Assembly (NCBI GenBank): GCA_030632745.1
Contig: DAOVUE010000017.1
Coordinates: 1-10,174 of the forward strand
Source of the DNA: Pseudomonadota bacterium
GTDB lineage: Bacteria > Pseudomonadota > Gammaproteobacteria > GRL18
Direction: 5' to 3'
Length of the DNA stretch: 10,174 nt
Part shown: one piece after another, positions 1 to 6,697 of the stretch
Layout of the letters: each line of letters starts with the position of its first letter
Numbering within the stretch: position 1 is the first letter of the stretch
Notes under the pieces: generated by a model
Database searches by the model: none
Told to the model about the DNA's origin: nothing
What the model saw: the letters and a program-made list of their open reading frames with translations, nothing else
Program-made: the position numbers and the translations under genes

Positions 1-87
1 AACTGCTTTCAATGCCTTTTCTGCATTTGCAACACAGTGCTTACAGGTCATGCCTGAAATAGAAAGAGTTATTGTTTCAGTACTCAT
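1..87 (-). CDS. Heavy-metal-associated (HMA) domain protein, N-terminal fragment
   Basis: Only the first 29 codons are in the window; the gene runs off the left edge. The visible protein begins MSTETITLSISGMTCKHC, the beta strand and metal-binding loop (GMTCxxC) of the heavy-metal-associated fold, which binds Cu(I) or a similar soft metal through the two cysteines. It then continues into the first helix (VANAEKALKAV). The ATG at 87 is preceded by a GGAGA Shine-Dalgarno about 8 nt upstream, which supports this start. It could be a free-standing CopZ/MerP-like metallochaperone or the N-terminal domain of a P-type metal ATPase; the fragment cannot separate these. It lies downstream of, and in the same direction as, the small Cys-cluster gene. 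Confidence 0.85.
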   Translation of the reverse strand, partial: MSTETITLSISGMTCKHCVANAEKALKAV

Positions 88-145
88 AGTTTAGTTCTCC
101 ACTTTAGAATTTTTTTAAGTCATGCTCAGCTATTGATCAACCAGA

Positions 146-181
146 CCACTACGCTATAGCACTCCATTACGCTGTAGCACT
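146..181. repeat. 18-bp imperfect tandem duplication across a stop codon
   Basis: Read on the minus strand, GTGCTACAGCGTAATGGA is followed directly by GTGCTATAGCGTAGTGGT (15 of 18 identical). The first unit encodes VLQRNG at the end of the small Cys-cluster protein. The second unit begins V-L and then has TAG where the first has CAG, so it supplies the stop codon. Confidence 0.7.
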
Positions 182-417
182 TTATAAATTTTCTTACTGG
201 TTTTAGCAATACGGTTTATTTCACCAAAATCAGGTAATTCATCAGCATCCATACGATATTCCCAGTCTTCCAGTTCTGTATCCAGATAATCCAGTAATTT
301 TTGCGAACAGCCATTGCATTTTCCCGAGCACATATTAGCTTCAGGCAGGTCAAAAGGGATATTTAGCCTGATTTGCTGAATTAATTGCCGCATGGCAGTG
401 CTTCTATCGGGTTTCAT
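154..417 (-). CDS. Conserved small protein with CX3CX2C cysteine cluster
   Basis: A protein of about 87 residues with a compact cysteine cluster, CSGKCNGCSQKLLDYLD, followed by acidic helical sequence (ELEDWEYRMDADELPDFGEINR) and a basic tail (AKTSKKIYKVLQ). I recognise this as a conserved uncharacterised protein type of gammaproteobacteria but know no function. The three closely spaced cysteines suggest binding of zinc or another metal, which is inference. Starts are uncertain: a TTG at 426, an ATG at 417 (chosen) and an ATG at 393, just before the conserved-looking MRQLIQQIR, are all in frame, and none has a strong Shine-Dalgarno. It lies 58 bp or more downstream of the YbfF-like gene and 66 bp upstream of the metal-binding HMA gene. 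The last codons sit in an 18-bp tandem duplication. Confidence 0.8.
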   Translation of the reverse strand: MKPDRSTAMRQLIQQIRLNIPFDLPEANMCSGKCNGCSQKLLDYLDTELEDWEYRMDADELPDFGEINRIAKTSKKIYKVLQRNGVL

Positions 418-475
418 ACTGCTCAAATATACCAGCCATAGCCTAAAATACGCTTATTATAACGCAAGACAAAGC

Positions 476-1264
476 TCAATTAATATAAACCTCTATCATG
501 TGTTGAAACAACCCGGGTTGTTCAGCATGAAGCCAGTGCCCTGCAGATTTTATTATGGAAAATGAAGCATAAGGAAAAAGTTTTCTGGTTAATTGTTGAT
601 TGGCTTTATTCAAATACTCAGACTGCCCTCCACCGATAAACAAGACCCTTTTGTGGAAAGGCTCTAAACCGCTGGTATCAGGAAAGCCTGTGATTTTCGA
701 GATAGACCGGCTGATAGCCTGCAGATTTAAACGCCATTGATATTGTCCTTGTTTCAATTGTAAATTTTGCAATAAAAACTGGCGTAAACTTTGTTCTTTG
801 ATGGATTTTGCAAGATAGTGATCCGCATCTTTACGGGATTCGATGGTTTGCAATGGAATGGACTGAAGCGCATTCAGCACCAGGTCAAAATCATGCGTGT
901 AAGATACCGGAGCAATATCAGCAATCACCATTTTTTCAATCAACTGCGGCTTGTTTAAAGCCAGCCAGAGTGCCGCTTTACCTCCCATACTATGGGCTAT
1001 AATATTAACTGAAGTAAAATTACTCTGTGCTATAAAGCTCAATACATCCTGGGCCATGTGAGGATAGTCCATGCTGTCTGAATGGGGAGATTGACCATGA
1101 TTACGTAAATCCAGAGAATAAACTAAATGCTTTTTAGACAACTCGCGGGCCATAAGATGCCAGTTTTTACTGCTGCCGAACAAGCCGTGCAGGATAATAA
1201 GCGGAGTCTGGCTCTTACCATTAACCTCTTTAAGCTCACCATATTGTGTCGCATTTAATTGCAT
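476..1264 (-). CDS. ybfF: YbfF-like alpha/beta hydrolase (esterase/thioesterase)
   Basis: A 262-residue alpha/beta hydrolase close in length to E. coli YbfF (about 254 residues). Visible landmarks are the oxyanion-hole strand LIILHGLFGSSKNW (22-35), DLRNHGQSP (52-60), the nucleophile elbow AHSMGG with Ser92, ADIAPVSY with Asp116, and the C-terminal SAGHWLHAEQP with His243. The acid placed just after strand 6 (Asp116) rather than after strand 7 is the YbfF arrangement (Ser89/Asp113/His234 in E. coli, as I recall). E. coli YbfF has been described as an esterase acting on acyl-CoA-type thioesters; the physiological substrate is unclear. There is no signal peptide, so the protein is cytoplasmic. 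It starts 15 bp after the DUF3581 stop on the same strand and probably shares its transcript. The ATG has no strong Shine-Dalgarno, which fits translational coupling. Confidence 0.9.
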   Translation of the reverse strand: MQLNATQYGELKEVNGKSQTPLIILHGLFGSSKNWHLMARELSKKHLVYSLDLRNHGQSPHSDSMDYPHMAQDVLSFIAQSNFTSVNIIAHSMGGKAALWLALNKPQLIEKMVIADIAPVSYTHDFDLVLNALQSIPLQTIESRKDADHYLAKSIKEQSLRQFLLQNLQLKQGQYQWRLNLQAISRSISKITGFPDTSGLEPFHKRVLFIGGGQSEYLNKANQQLTRKLFPYASFSIIKSAGHWLHAEQPGLFQHMIEVYIN

Positions 1265-1279
1265 AATAACTGATGAACT

Positions 1280-2002
1280 TTATTTTTCAAGATAAGTAGA
1301 TTTCCATTGCGCGTATGAATCAATGACTGTATCCAGCTCGGCCTGATCATAATCTCTTAAGCCGCTTAAAAGAAGATTTTTTGCACCATGGCCAATTTCA
1401 ATACCATCCGCCAGGATCATAAACTCCAGCCGGGCTTCTCCTTTTTTACCGTTTCTGTGCAACAGAGAGTTTTTTAATTTAAGCTCAATATTTTCACCCG
1501 CCAGCTTATCCAGGTGAATTTCCATATTTTTATAAATAACGAGAGGACGCGACGGGTTAATCATCGCATTTTCCTGTTTCATCAATGGAACCAGAATATG
1601 AGGGAAAGTCTGACCTGAAAATTGTACATATTTTTCTGCCAGGGAGGCAACAAATTCAGTTTCACCGGTCTGTTCACCTGACAGACTAATATCCATATAA
1701 TTTTTATCATTATCAGCCACAAGATTAAAAACACCTGAGCTTTCTTTGGGCAGTTGTTTGGGAAAGATCAGCTGTGTACTATCCCTCACCATACCGGCAA
1801 ATTCAATTTTCATTTCCTGAAAGATGCAGTACTGAGACAGAAACACGGCAAATAATAAATCACCCGGCACACAAAAACGTTTGGCATCTTCGTTATGAAT
1901 AGGGTTAAAGTCACCCGCAACACCCTTGGCAAAGGAACTGGCCTGATGGCGGGTAAAACTCACTTTATCATTATCACGATTAAAATAATTATTTATATTC
2001 AT
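1280..2002 (-). CDS. DUF3581 family protein (hot-dog-like)
   Basis: A 240-residue protein that I recognise as DUF3581, a gammaproteobacterial family without an assigned function. Conserved blocks are FTRHQASSFAKGVAGDFNPIHNEDAKRFCVPGDLLFAVFL (about 16-55), YVQFSGQTFPHILVPLMKQENAMINPSRPLVIY (about 126-158) and LLLSGLRDYD near the C-terminus. The GDFNPIHNED segment followed by a helix and a VPGDLLFA stretch resembles the active-site region of MaoC/R-hydratase hot-dog enzymes that act on acyl-CoA; this resemblance is a motif match only. There is no signal peptide or membrane segment. The ATG has an AGGA about 10 nt upstream. The gene precedes ybfF by 15 bp, so the two products may work in the same acyl-thioester step (inference). 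Confidence 0.9.
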   Translation of the reverse strand: MNINNYFNRDNDKVSFTRHQASSFAKGVAGDFNPIHNEDAKRFCVPGDLLFAVFLSQYCIFQEMKIEFAGMVRDSTQLIFPKQLPKESSGVFNLVADNDKNYMDISLSGEQTGETEFVASLAEKYVQFSGQTFPHILVPLMKQENAMINPSRPLVIYKNMEIHLDKLAGENIELKLKNSLLHRNGKKGEARLEFMILADGIEIGHGAKNLLLSGLRDYDQAELDTVIDSYAQWKSTYLEK

Positions 2003-2028
2003 TAAACTTTATTCCTGGAAACCTGTTC

Positions 2029-2180
2029 TATTGAGGTACTTGCAAAACATCAGATTTTCTTGCTTTTTATCTCCACCTTCCTTAGAAGAGGGGAAGTAAA
2101 AAATGGATTCCCGCTTAAAGCTTGCCCCTAGCGAAGGCAGGGGAATGCGGGAATGACGGAGTTTTGCAAGTACCTCTATT
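2029..2180. mobile_element. MITE-like palindromic element with terminal inverted repeats and TATT duplication
   Basis: The element proper spans 2033-2176 (144 bp). Its ends are perfect 16-bp inverted repeats, GAGGTACTTGCAAAAC at 2033-2048 and its reverse complement at 2161-2176. A direct TATT lies on each side (2029-2032 and 2177-2180), as expected for a target duplication. The interior has no gene. It contains a nested hairpin, ATTCCCGC (2107-2114) pairing with GCGGGAAT (2147-2154), with CCCCT/AGGGG pairing inside it. The GGATTCCCGC...GCGGGAATGACGG core is a type of interspersed repeat seen in many proteobacteria. It sits 13 bp after the stop of the sulfatase-fold gene and 27 bp before the DUF3581 start, so it separates two transcription units and could end transcription between them. 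Confidence 0.8.
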
Positions 2181-2189
2181 ACTTAATGT

Positions 2190-4121
2190 TTACTTAAAGA
2201 GACGTTTTTCATAAAGATGATTCATAGTGAGAATAAATGCCAGTGCATTTTTCTCTAATTCTCTGTCATTCTCTATGGGAATCATTTTTTCATGCTGATA
2301 TAAAAAAGTCAAAGCTTCCTGATCAGGTCTTAATACCGCCACTTTGTCACCAATGCGTAAAGCATAGGTATCATTAAACTGCATCAGAGCCAGATCTTTT
2401 TTCTTATCACTGAAAATAGAGTGTCCCATAACAGGATAGCTGAGATCCTGTCCGGTTAAATCTAATGCCGTTGCTAATACATCGGGTTGAGTCGTCAGAC
2501 GATCGACCACTAGCGGTTCTACTCCCCCACCCAGAATCATACCTGGAATATGGTAGAGTTTAACCGGCAGCATATCACTGCCTCTTACTCTGATATTGTG
2601 ATCAGCGACTACCACGATAATAGTGTCCTCATAATAGCCTTCCTTTTTTGCTGCTGCAATAAACTGCCCTATGGCATAATCCGCATATTTAATCGCATTC
2701 AGTTCACTTTTCTCTTCAATACCCTCAAGCAATTTTATTTTTCCGGCAGGGAAATCAAACGGAGAATGATTGGAAGTGCTGAACATCACCGCCACAAAGG
2801 GCTGCTGCTCATTATGCAGACGGCTAAACTCCTCATGAGCACGCTGCACCATATCCCCGTCACTCACACCCCAGGTGCCGGTATATTCAGGATTTATAAA
2901 TTTGCTCTGATCGATAATTTCATCAAAACCATTGCCTAAAAACCAGCCTCTCATATTATCAAAACGACTTTCACCGCCGTAGAAAAATAATGACTGATAA
3001 TTGTTCGGTTTTAATAAAGAGGCAATAGTAAAAAAGTCCTGCTGGGATTTATTTCTTTTAATGACACCTTTACCCGGTATAGAAAAATTACCCGACACTG
3101 TGCCGGCAATGCCTCTGATACTGCGGGTTCCATTCGAATAAAGGTTAGTAAATAAGATGCCTTGCTGACTTAAACGATTAAAATTAGGAGTAATTTCAGG
3201 ATCACCGCCGGTGACACCTACAAATTGAGCCCCCAGACTTTCCTGCAGAAAAATGACCAGGTTTTTAGCTTTACCGGTTTTGAAATGAGTTTTTTCCTGC
3301 CGGCTAAAAGGTGATTCCTTTAACAAAGGATCATTAAGCAAATCATCACGCTCTGCATTAATATTAAGCTGCCGGCTCACTCGGGACAGGGCTTCTTTTA
3401 TGTCCATTTCACCGTATTTTTCTAATTTGCTATTAGAGTATTTATTATTGCTGTAAATAGCATAGAGAATGCTGTGCAGAGAATTTTTGGTGATTTCATT
3501 AACCACGCGATCGCTGGAAAACATAGCATCGGAAATATTGGCAGGACGATGACCAAAAGAAGAACGAATCCCCAGGGCTAATAAAAAAATTAAAGGAAGG
3601 AACAGCAGCATACGTTTTACATAGTGAATTTCAAAAACCGCACTGAAATCATGCAGTTTTTTATTTTTAATGAAGAAATAAGCAGCCCCGCTCATCATTA
3701 AAATGACCATAAGCATTTCCAGTTTATAGGCAGAAAAAAGCATGGCAAACACTTCCTGCGGATAAACTAAATATTCTACAAAAAGGAAATTGGGTCTGAC
3801 ATCATACTCTGCAAAAAAAGGCAAAGTAGCATTTTCTATATAGATAAAAAATAATATCACAACGAGAAAATAGCCGCTTAAAAGTTTATTAACAAAATTT
3901 ACAGACTGTTTGGGAAATAAACACAGCAGGATGACAGGAATTATCAGAGCAGTGGATACTATAATTATATCCATTCGCAGGCCGTATAAAAAAGTCAGCC
4001 AGTAATTCACATCACTATGTGAGAAGCGCTCGAAATAAAGTGAAAACAGCACCGCACGACCCACAAAGAAAATGGACAGCATAGCAAGAAAATAATAGAA
4101 CAGGATTTTAATCAACTTCAA
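2190..4121 (-). CDS. LtaS/MdoB-type membrane phosphoglycerol transferase (sulfatase fold)
   Basis: A protein of about 643 residues with five hydrophobic N-terminal helices (roughly 8-30, 45-72, 84-100, 136-153 and 173-189) followed by a large periplasmic alkaline-phosphatase/sulfatase-fold domain. Numbered from the TTG at 4130, catalytic landmarks are QES (Glu297), the nucleophile Thr335 in NGTRSIRG, SNHSPF with His455 and VVADHN with Asp510-His511. The family (COG1368) transfers phosphoglycerol from phosphatidylglycerol onto envelope glycans or lipids. In Gram-negatives this usually means periplasmic glucans (OpgB-like) or an unknown acceptor rather than lipoteichoic acid, and the substrate cannot be read here. 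No ATG start is available before the first membrane helix. TTG at 4130 and TTG at 4121 are both in frame, and AAGAGAG lies 9 nt before 4121, so I chose that. It follows the upstream membrane gene after a few bases. Confidence 0.88.
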   Translation of the reverse strand: MKLIKILFYYFLAMLSIFFVGRAVLFSLYFERFSHSDVNYWLTFLYGLRMDIIIVSTALIIPVILLCLFPKQSVNFVNKLLSGYFLVVILFFIYIENATLPFFAEYDVRPNFLFVEYLVYPQEVFAMLFSAYKLEMLMVILMMSGAAYFFIKNKKLHDFSAVFEIHYVKRMLLFLPLIFLLALGIRSSFGHRPANISDAMFSSDRVVNEITKNSLHSILYAIYSNNKYSNSKLEKYGEMDIKEALSRVSRQLNINAERDDLLNDPLLKESPFSRQEKTHFKTGKAKNLVIFLQESLGAQFVGVTGGDPEITPNFNRLSQQGILFTNLYSNGTRSIRGIAGTVSGNFSIPGKGVIKRNKSQQDFFTIASLLKPNNYQSLFFYGGESRFDNMRGWFLGNGFDEIIDQSKFINPEYTGTWGVSDGDMVQRAHEEFSRLHNEQQPFVAVMFSTSNHSPFDFPAGKIKLLEGIEEKSELNAIKYADYAIGQFIAAAKKEGYYEDTIIVVVADHNIRVRGSDMLPVKLYHIPGMILGGGVEPLVVDRLTTQPDVLATALDLTGQDLSYPVMGHSIFSDKKKDLALMQFNDTYALRIGDKVAVLRPDQEALTFLYQHEKMIPIENDRELEKNALAFILTMNHLYEKRLFK

Positions 4122-4135
4122 TGGATGCAACTCTC

Positions 4136-4831
4136 TTAGTTATCTTTATAAGATAAGGTTTTAGCTTCAAAATTTTCTTTATTATAGGGGAACGCAACGT
4201 TGAGAAGAAAAATAATAGAGCCGGCAAATTCCAGCATTTCTCCCTTTTTTGAAGAAGCCATTAAAACCTGCACAACAAGCAGCAGAATAATATAAGCAGC
4301 AATCTGATAATTTTGTGCAATAGGCACAGCAAATTTATCTAAAAACTGTTTCACAGCCTCTTTGCGTTTATACAAAGGAATTAAGACAAACAAATAGAGT
4401 ACTAATAAAATACCAATACCCCGGCCAAAGATAACCTTATTCAATTTCGTATCTCTCACCACCAGGTTGTGTAAATTCATTTCACCCTGGGCATTGTTCT
4501 CAGTGAAAAATTCTGAACTTTCAATATTGAACAGACGCTGTCCCCAGGAAATTTCCTCCCCTGCACCAAAAAAGAAAAATAAGCCTAATAGAGTAGTCAT
4601 AAATAAAAAACTGAAGCCGCGCTGGTCTTTAAGCAGCCATACCCGACGAAAACACACCAATAGACCTATAATCAACATGACCACTGTTGACCACTCTGTA
4701 AAACCATCCTCAACAACAAAGTAGCGTTTAAAGGAATCATGATCAATATAACTCCACACAAATCCAATTACAGTGAAAACAAATGCGTAGCCTAAAGCCA
4801 TTTTTTCCACTAATGTTAAATTTTTCAGCAT
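4136..4831 (-). CDS. Six-segment membrane protein with GEEISWGQR motif, unknown function
   Basis: A 231-residue integral membrane protein whose name I do not recognise. Hydrophobic segments fall at about 12-29, 46-61, 74-90, 138-153, 177-192 and 202-215. Immediately after the third segment is GAGEEISWGQR (about 89-99), and a soluble loop then holds GEMNLHNLVV (about 116-125). An acidic KKGEMLEFAG stretch leads into the last helix. The conserved-looking polar residues near the membrane (Glu-Glu, Trp, Arg, His, Glu) suggest a catalytic or ion/lipid-binding site, but this is inference. The ATG at 4831 is preferred over an in-frame TTG at 4852, which has no Shine-Dalgarno. The gene heads the operon with the LtaS-type enzyme, so a role in the same envelope modification is plausible. 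Confidence 0.8.
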   Translation of the reverse strand: MLKNLTLVEKMALGYAFVFTVIGFVWSYIDHDSFKRYFVVEDGFTEWSTVVMLIIGLLVCFRRVWLLKDQRGFSFLFMTTLLGLFFFFGAGEEISWGQRLFNIESSEFFTENNAQGEMNLHNLVVRDTKLNKVIFGRGIGILLVLYLFVLIPLYKRKEAVKQFLDKFAVPIAQNYQIAAYIILLLVVQVLMASSKKGEMLEFAGSIIFLLNVAFPYNKENFEAKTLSYKDN

Positions 4832-4919
4832 ATTTTTTCTATTCCAACTCAATAATATTTAGCTAAGAGCTTGTAATTTCTTTAATCCAACTCTTCATTT
4901 TACAATAAATGGTGCTAAC

Positions 4920-4960
4920 ATTATCAGAATACAAACACTTTGTGAATTTTTTGTTATACT
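4920..4960. promoter_or_regulatory. Divergent promoter region: minC extended -10, and weaker minus-strand promoter
   Basis: On the plus strand TGTTATACT (4952-4960) is a good extended -10 (TGn plus TATACT) with no recognisable -35, placing the minC start of transcription near 4967 and giving a leader of about 50 nt. On the minus strand TTCACA (complement of 4941-4946) and GATAAT (complement of 4920-4925), 15 bp apart, are a plausible but short-spaced promoter for the membrane-protein/LtaS-type operon. Confidence 0.5.
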
Positions 4961-5017
4961 GTGTCGAAAATATTTACTCTTAGTACATAAAAACAAACAG
5001 AGCTGACGCGAGATTCT

Positions 5018-5794
5018 ATGGACAAACCCTGCTTTGAATTAAAAGGAAGTTTATTTACCCTGACTGTTCTGCAATTATTTGATGACGATATGTCCATACT
5101 GGAAGCACGGCTTAAAGAACGAGTCGCAATGGCTCCCGGTTTTTTTAACCACACAGCGGTGGTTATTGATCTGCATGAATTAGCTGAAGAAAAGCAAAAT
5201 CTTGATTTTATTGCCTTAAAAGAATTACTTTTTTCATTATCCATTATTCCGGTCGGCGTAAAGGGAGCCTCTAAATCAGTACGTGCTAAGCTTGAAGCAG
5301 CGGGCATGGCGATTTTAGCTGAAGCAAAAAAAGCAAAAATTTCTGAGCAAAAACCAGCGCCAAAGCAAGAAACAGAAATAAAATCGGAACACGCAGCTGC
5401 TCCGCAAAGCGCTGCAAAAGATTCAACTGTCGAGGCAGCTGAGCCTGTTGCGGCAAAAACCAAAACAGCAACAATGGTAGTCAAGCAAACCATTCGTTCA
5501 GGTCGTCAGGTTTATGCTCCGGATGGTGATCTGATCATTATCGGTTCCGTCAGTGCCGGAGCAGAAATATTAGCTGAGGGTAATATCCATGTCTATGGTA
5601 CCTTACGCGGCAGAGCATTAGCCGGAATACAGGGCAATCAATCAGCTTCCATTTTCTGTCACAGTTTACAGGCTGAATTACTTTCTATTGCTGGTATTTA
5701 CCTATTGAGTGACGATATGCCTGAAGCTACAATTGGAAAAATGACACAGACTTATCTTGAACAGGAACGATTACAAATTGAATTAACAGCTTAA
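5018..5794 (+). CDS. minC: Septum site-determining protein MinC
   Basis: A 258-residue MinC, the inhibitor of FtsZ polymerisation that MinD carries to the membrane at the cell poles. The N-terminal domain (about 1-105) carries FELKGSLFTLTVLQL and the VVIDLHEL strand and corresponds to the FtsZ-binding half. An Ala/Lys/Glu-rich linker follows (about 102-153). The C-terminal beta-helix domain begins at RSGRQVYA (160-167), the MinD-binding motif, and continues through DGDLIIIGSVSAGAEILAEG and HVYGTLRGRALAG to the end. The linker looks long compared with E. coli MinC (231 residues), which accounts for the extra length. The ATG has only a weak GAG at 6 nt upstream. It is the first gene of minC-minD-minE and is transcribed divergently from the envelope operon. 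Confidence 0.97.
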   Translation: MDKPCFELKGSLFTLTVLQLFDDDMSILEARLKERVAMAPGFFNHTAVVIDLHELAEEKQNLDFIALKELLFSLSIIPVGVKGASKSVRAKLEAAGMAILAEAKKAKISEQKPAPKQETEIKSEHAAAPQSAAKDSTVEAAEPVAAKTKTATMVVKQTIRSGRQVYAPDGDLIIIGSVSAGAEILAEGNIHVYGTLRGRALAGIQGNQSASIFCHSLQAELLSIAGIYLLSDDMPEATIGKMTQTYLEQERLQIELTA

Positions 5795-5811
5795 TTTTAT
5801 TTAAGCTGTTA
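5784..5811 (+). other. Hairpin over the minC stop codon
   Basis: TAACAGCTTAA (5784-5794) pairs perfectly with TTAAGCTGTTA (5801-5811) around a six-base TTTTAT loop. The left arm ends in the minC stop codon. No T-run follows, so it is not a convincing intrinsic terminator. It could be an mRNA processing or stability element, or a partial attenuator, between minC and minD. Confidence 0.6.
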
Positions 5812-5820
5812 TTAGAAATA

Positions 5821-5844
5821 ATTAATAGAAAAATTAATAGAAAA
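5821..5844 (+). repeat. Two tandem copies of a 12-bp AT-rich unit
   Basis: ATTAATAGAAAA occurs twice head to tail in the minC-minD spacer. The 91-bp spacer (5795-5885) is strongly AT-rich and holds no gene. The repeat may be simple slippage. Confidence 0.75.
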
Positions 5845-5885
5845 AAGCACTAATATAAAATTTAATAATAGGAACAGTGTAAACA

Positions 5886-6695
5886 ATGGCAAAAATTATT
5901 GTAGTGACCTCAGGAAAAGGCGGTGTGGGTAAAACCACCACCAGTGCAGCGTTTGGTACAGGACTAGCACAAAAAGGACACAAAACAGTCATTATTGATT
6001 TTGATATCGGCTTGAGAAATCTTGATTTAATTATGGGTTGTGAACGCAGAGTAGTGTTTGATTTTATCAATGTTATTAATGGTGAAGCCAATCTGAATCA
6101 GGCTCTTATTAGAGATAAACGCACCGACAATTTATTTCTTCTTCCAGCCTCACAAACCCGGGATAAAGATGCTTTAACTCAGGAAGGTGTAGAAAGAGTT
6201 CTCAATGAACTTTCTGAAACCTTTGAATACATCATTTGTGATTCACCTGCAGGCATCGAATCCGGTGCTTTAAAAGCTTTATATTTTGCAGATGAAGCCT
6301 TGATCGTCACCAACCCTGAAGTTTCTTCTGTGCGTGATTCAGATCGTATTTTGGGTATTCTGGATAGTAAAACCAAGCGTATTATCGAAGGGAAATCCCC
6401 GGTTAAAACACATCTGATTATTACCCGTTATTCTCCTACCCGGGTAGAAGACGGTGAAATGCTCAGTGTTGATGATATTATAGATATTCTGGCCATCCCT
6501 CTTTTAGGCAGTATTCCTGAATCAGAATCTGTTTTACAGGCATCTAATACCGGTGCCCCTATTATTTTGGATGAAGAAAGCAAAGCGGGTCAGGCTTATG
6601 ATGATCTGGTCGAACGTTTTCTCGGTAATGATGTTGAACATCGTTTTCTAACCCCTGAGAAAAAGGGCTTTTTCTCACGAGTATTTGGAGGTTAA
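5886..6695 (+). CDS. minD: Septum site-determining ATPase MinD
   Basis: A 269-residue MinD, the membrane-cycling ATPase that recruits MinC and is released by MinE, giving pole-to-pole oscillation. The deviant Walker A motif GKGGVGKTT spans 10-18 with the signature Lys11 and catalytic Lys16. Switch I includes Asp40 in IIDFDIGLRNLD, and the Walker B region is YIICDSPAGIE (Asp119). The C-terminal amphipathic membrane-targeting helix is present as PEKKGFFSRVF before a terminal Gly-Gly. Length and residues match E. coli MinD (270) almost position for position. An AGGA lies about 12 nt upstream of the ATG, rather far. Its last two codons, GGAGGT, also serve as the ribosome binding site of minE. Confidence 0.98.
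   Translation: MAKIIVVTSGKGGVGKTTTSAAFGTGLAQKGHKTVIIDFDIGLRNLDLIMGCERRVVFDFINVINGEANLNQALIRDKRTDNLFLLPASQTRDKDALTQEGVERVLNELSETFEYIICDSPAGIESGALKALYFADEALIVTNPEVSSVRDSDRILGILDSKTKRIIEGKSPVKTHLIITRYSPTRVEDGEMLSVDDIIDILAIPLLGSIPESESVLQASNTGAPIILDEESKAGQAYDDLVERFLGNDVEHRFLTPEKKGFFSRVFGG
6689..6694 (+). promoter_or_regulatory. minE Shine-Dalgarno formed by minD Gly-Gly codons
   Basis: GGAGGT, encoding the final two glycines of MinD, is a near-consensus Shine-Dalgarno about 5 nt before the minE ATG. It ties minE initiation to ribosomes finishing minD. Confidence 0.8.
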
Positions 6696-6697
6696 TC

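Noticed and set aside
808..1002. Plus-strand open frame inside the YbfF-like gene
   Set aside because: Antisense shadow of a well-supported gene. The other short overlapping frames at 4467-4724 (plus), 5286-5474, 5834-6091, 6179-6376 and 7178-7447 (minus) were rejected for the same reason.
2550..2939. Plus-strand open frame of about 129 codons
   Set aside because: It is antisense to the catalytic domain of the LtaS-type gene, has no family resemblance and no ribosome binding site of note.
4954..5493. Minus-strand open frame of about 179 codons opposite minC
   Set aside because: It lies antisense to the N-domain and Ala-rich linker of minC, gives an Ala/Ser/Cys-rich protein of no recognisable type, and minC is certain.
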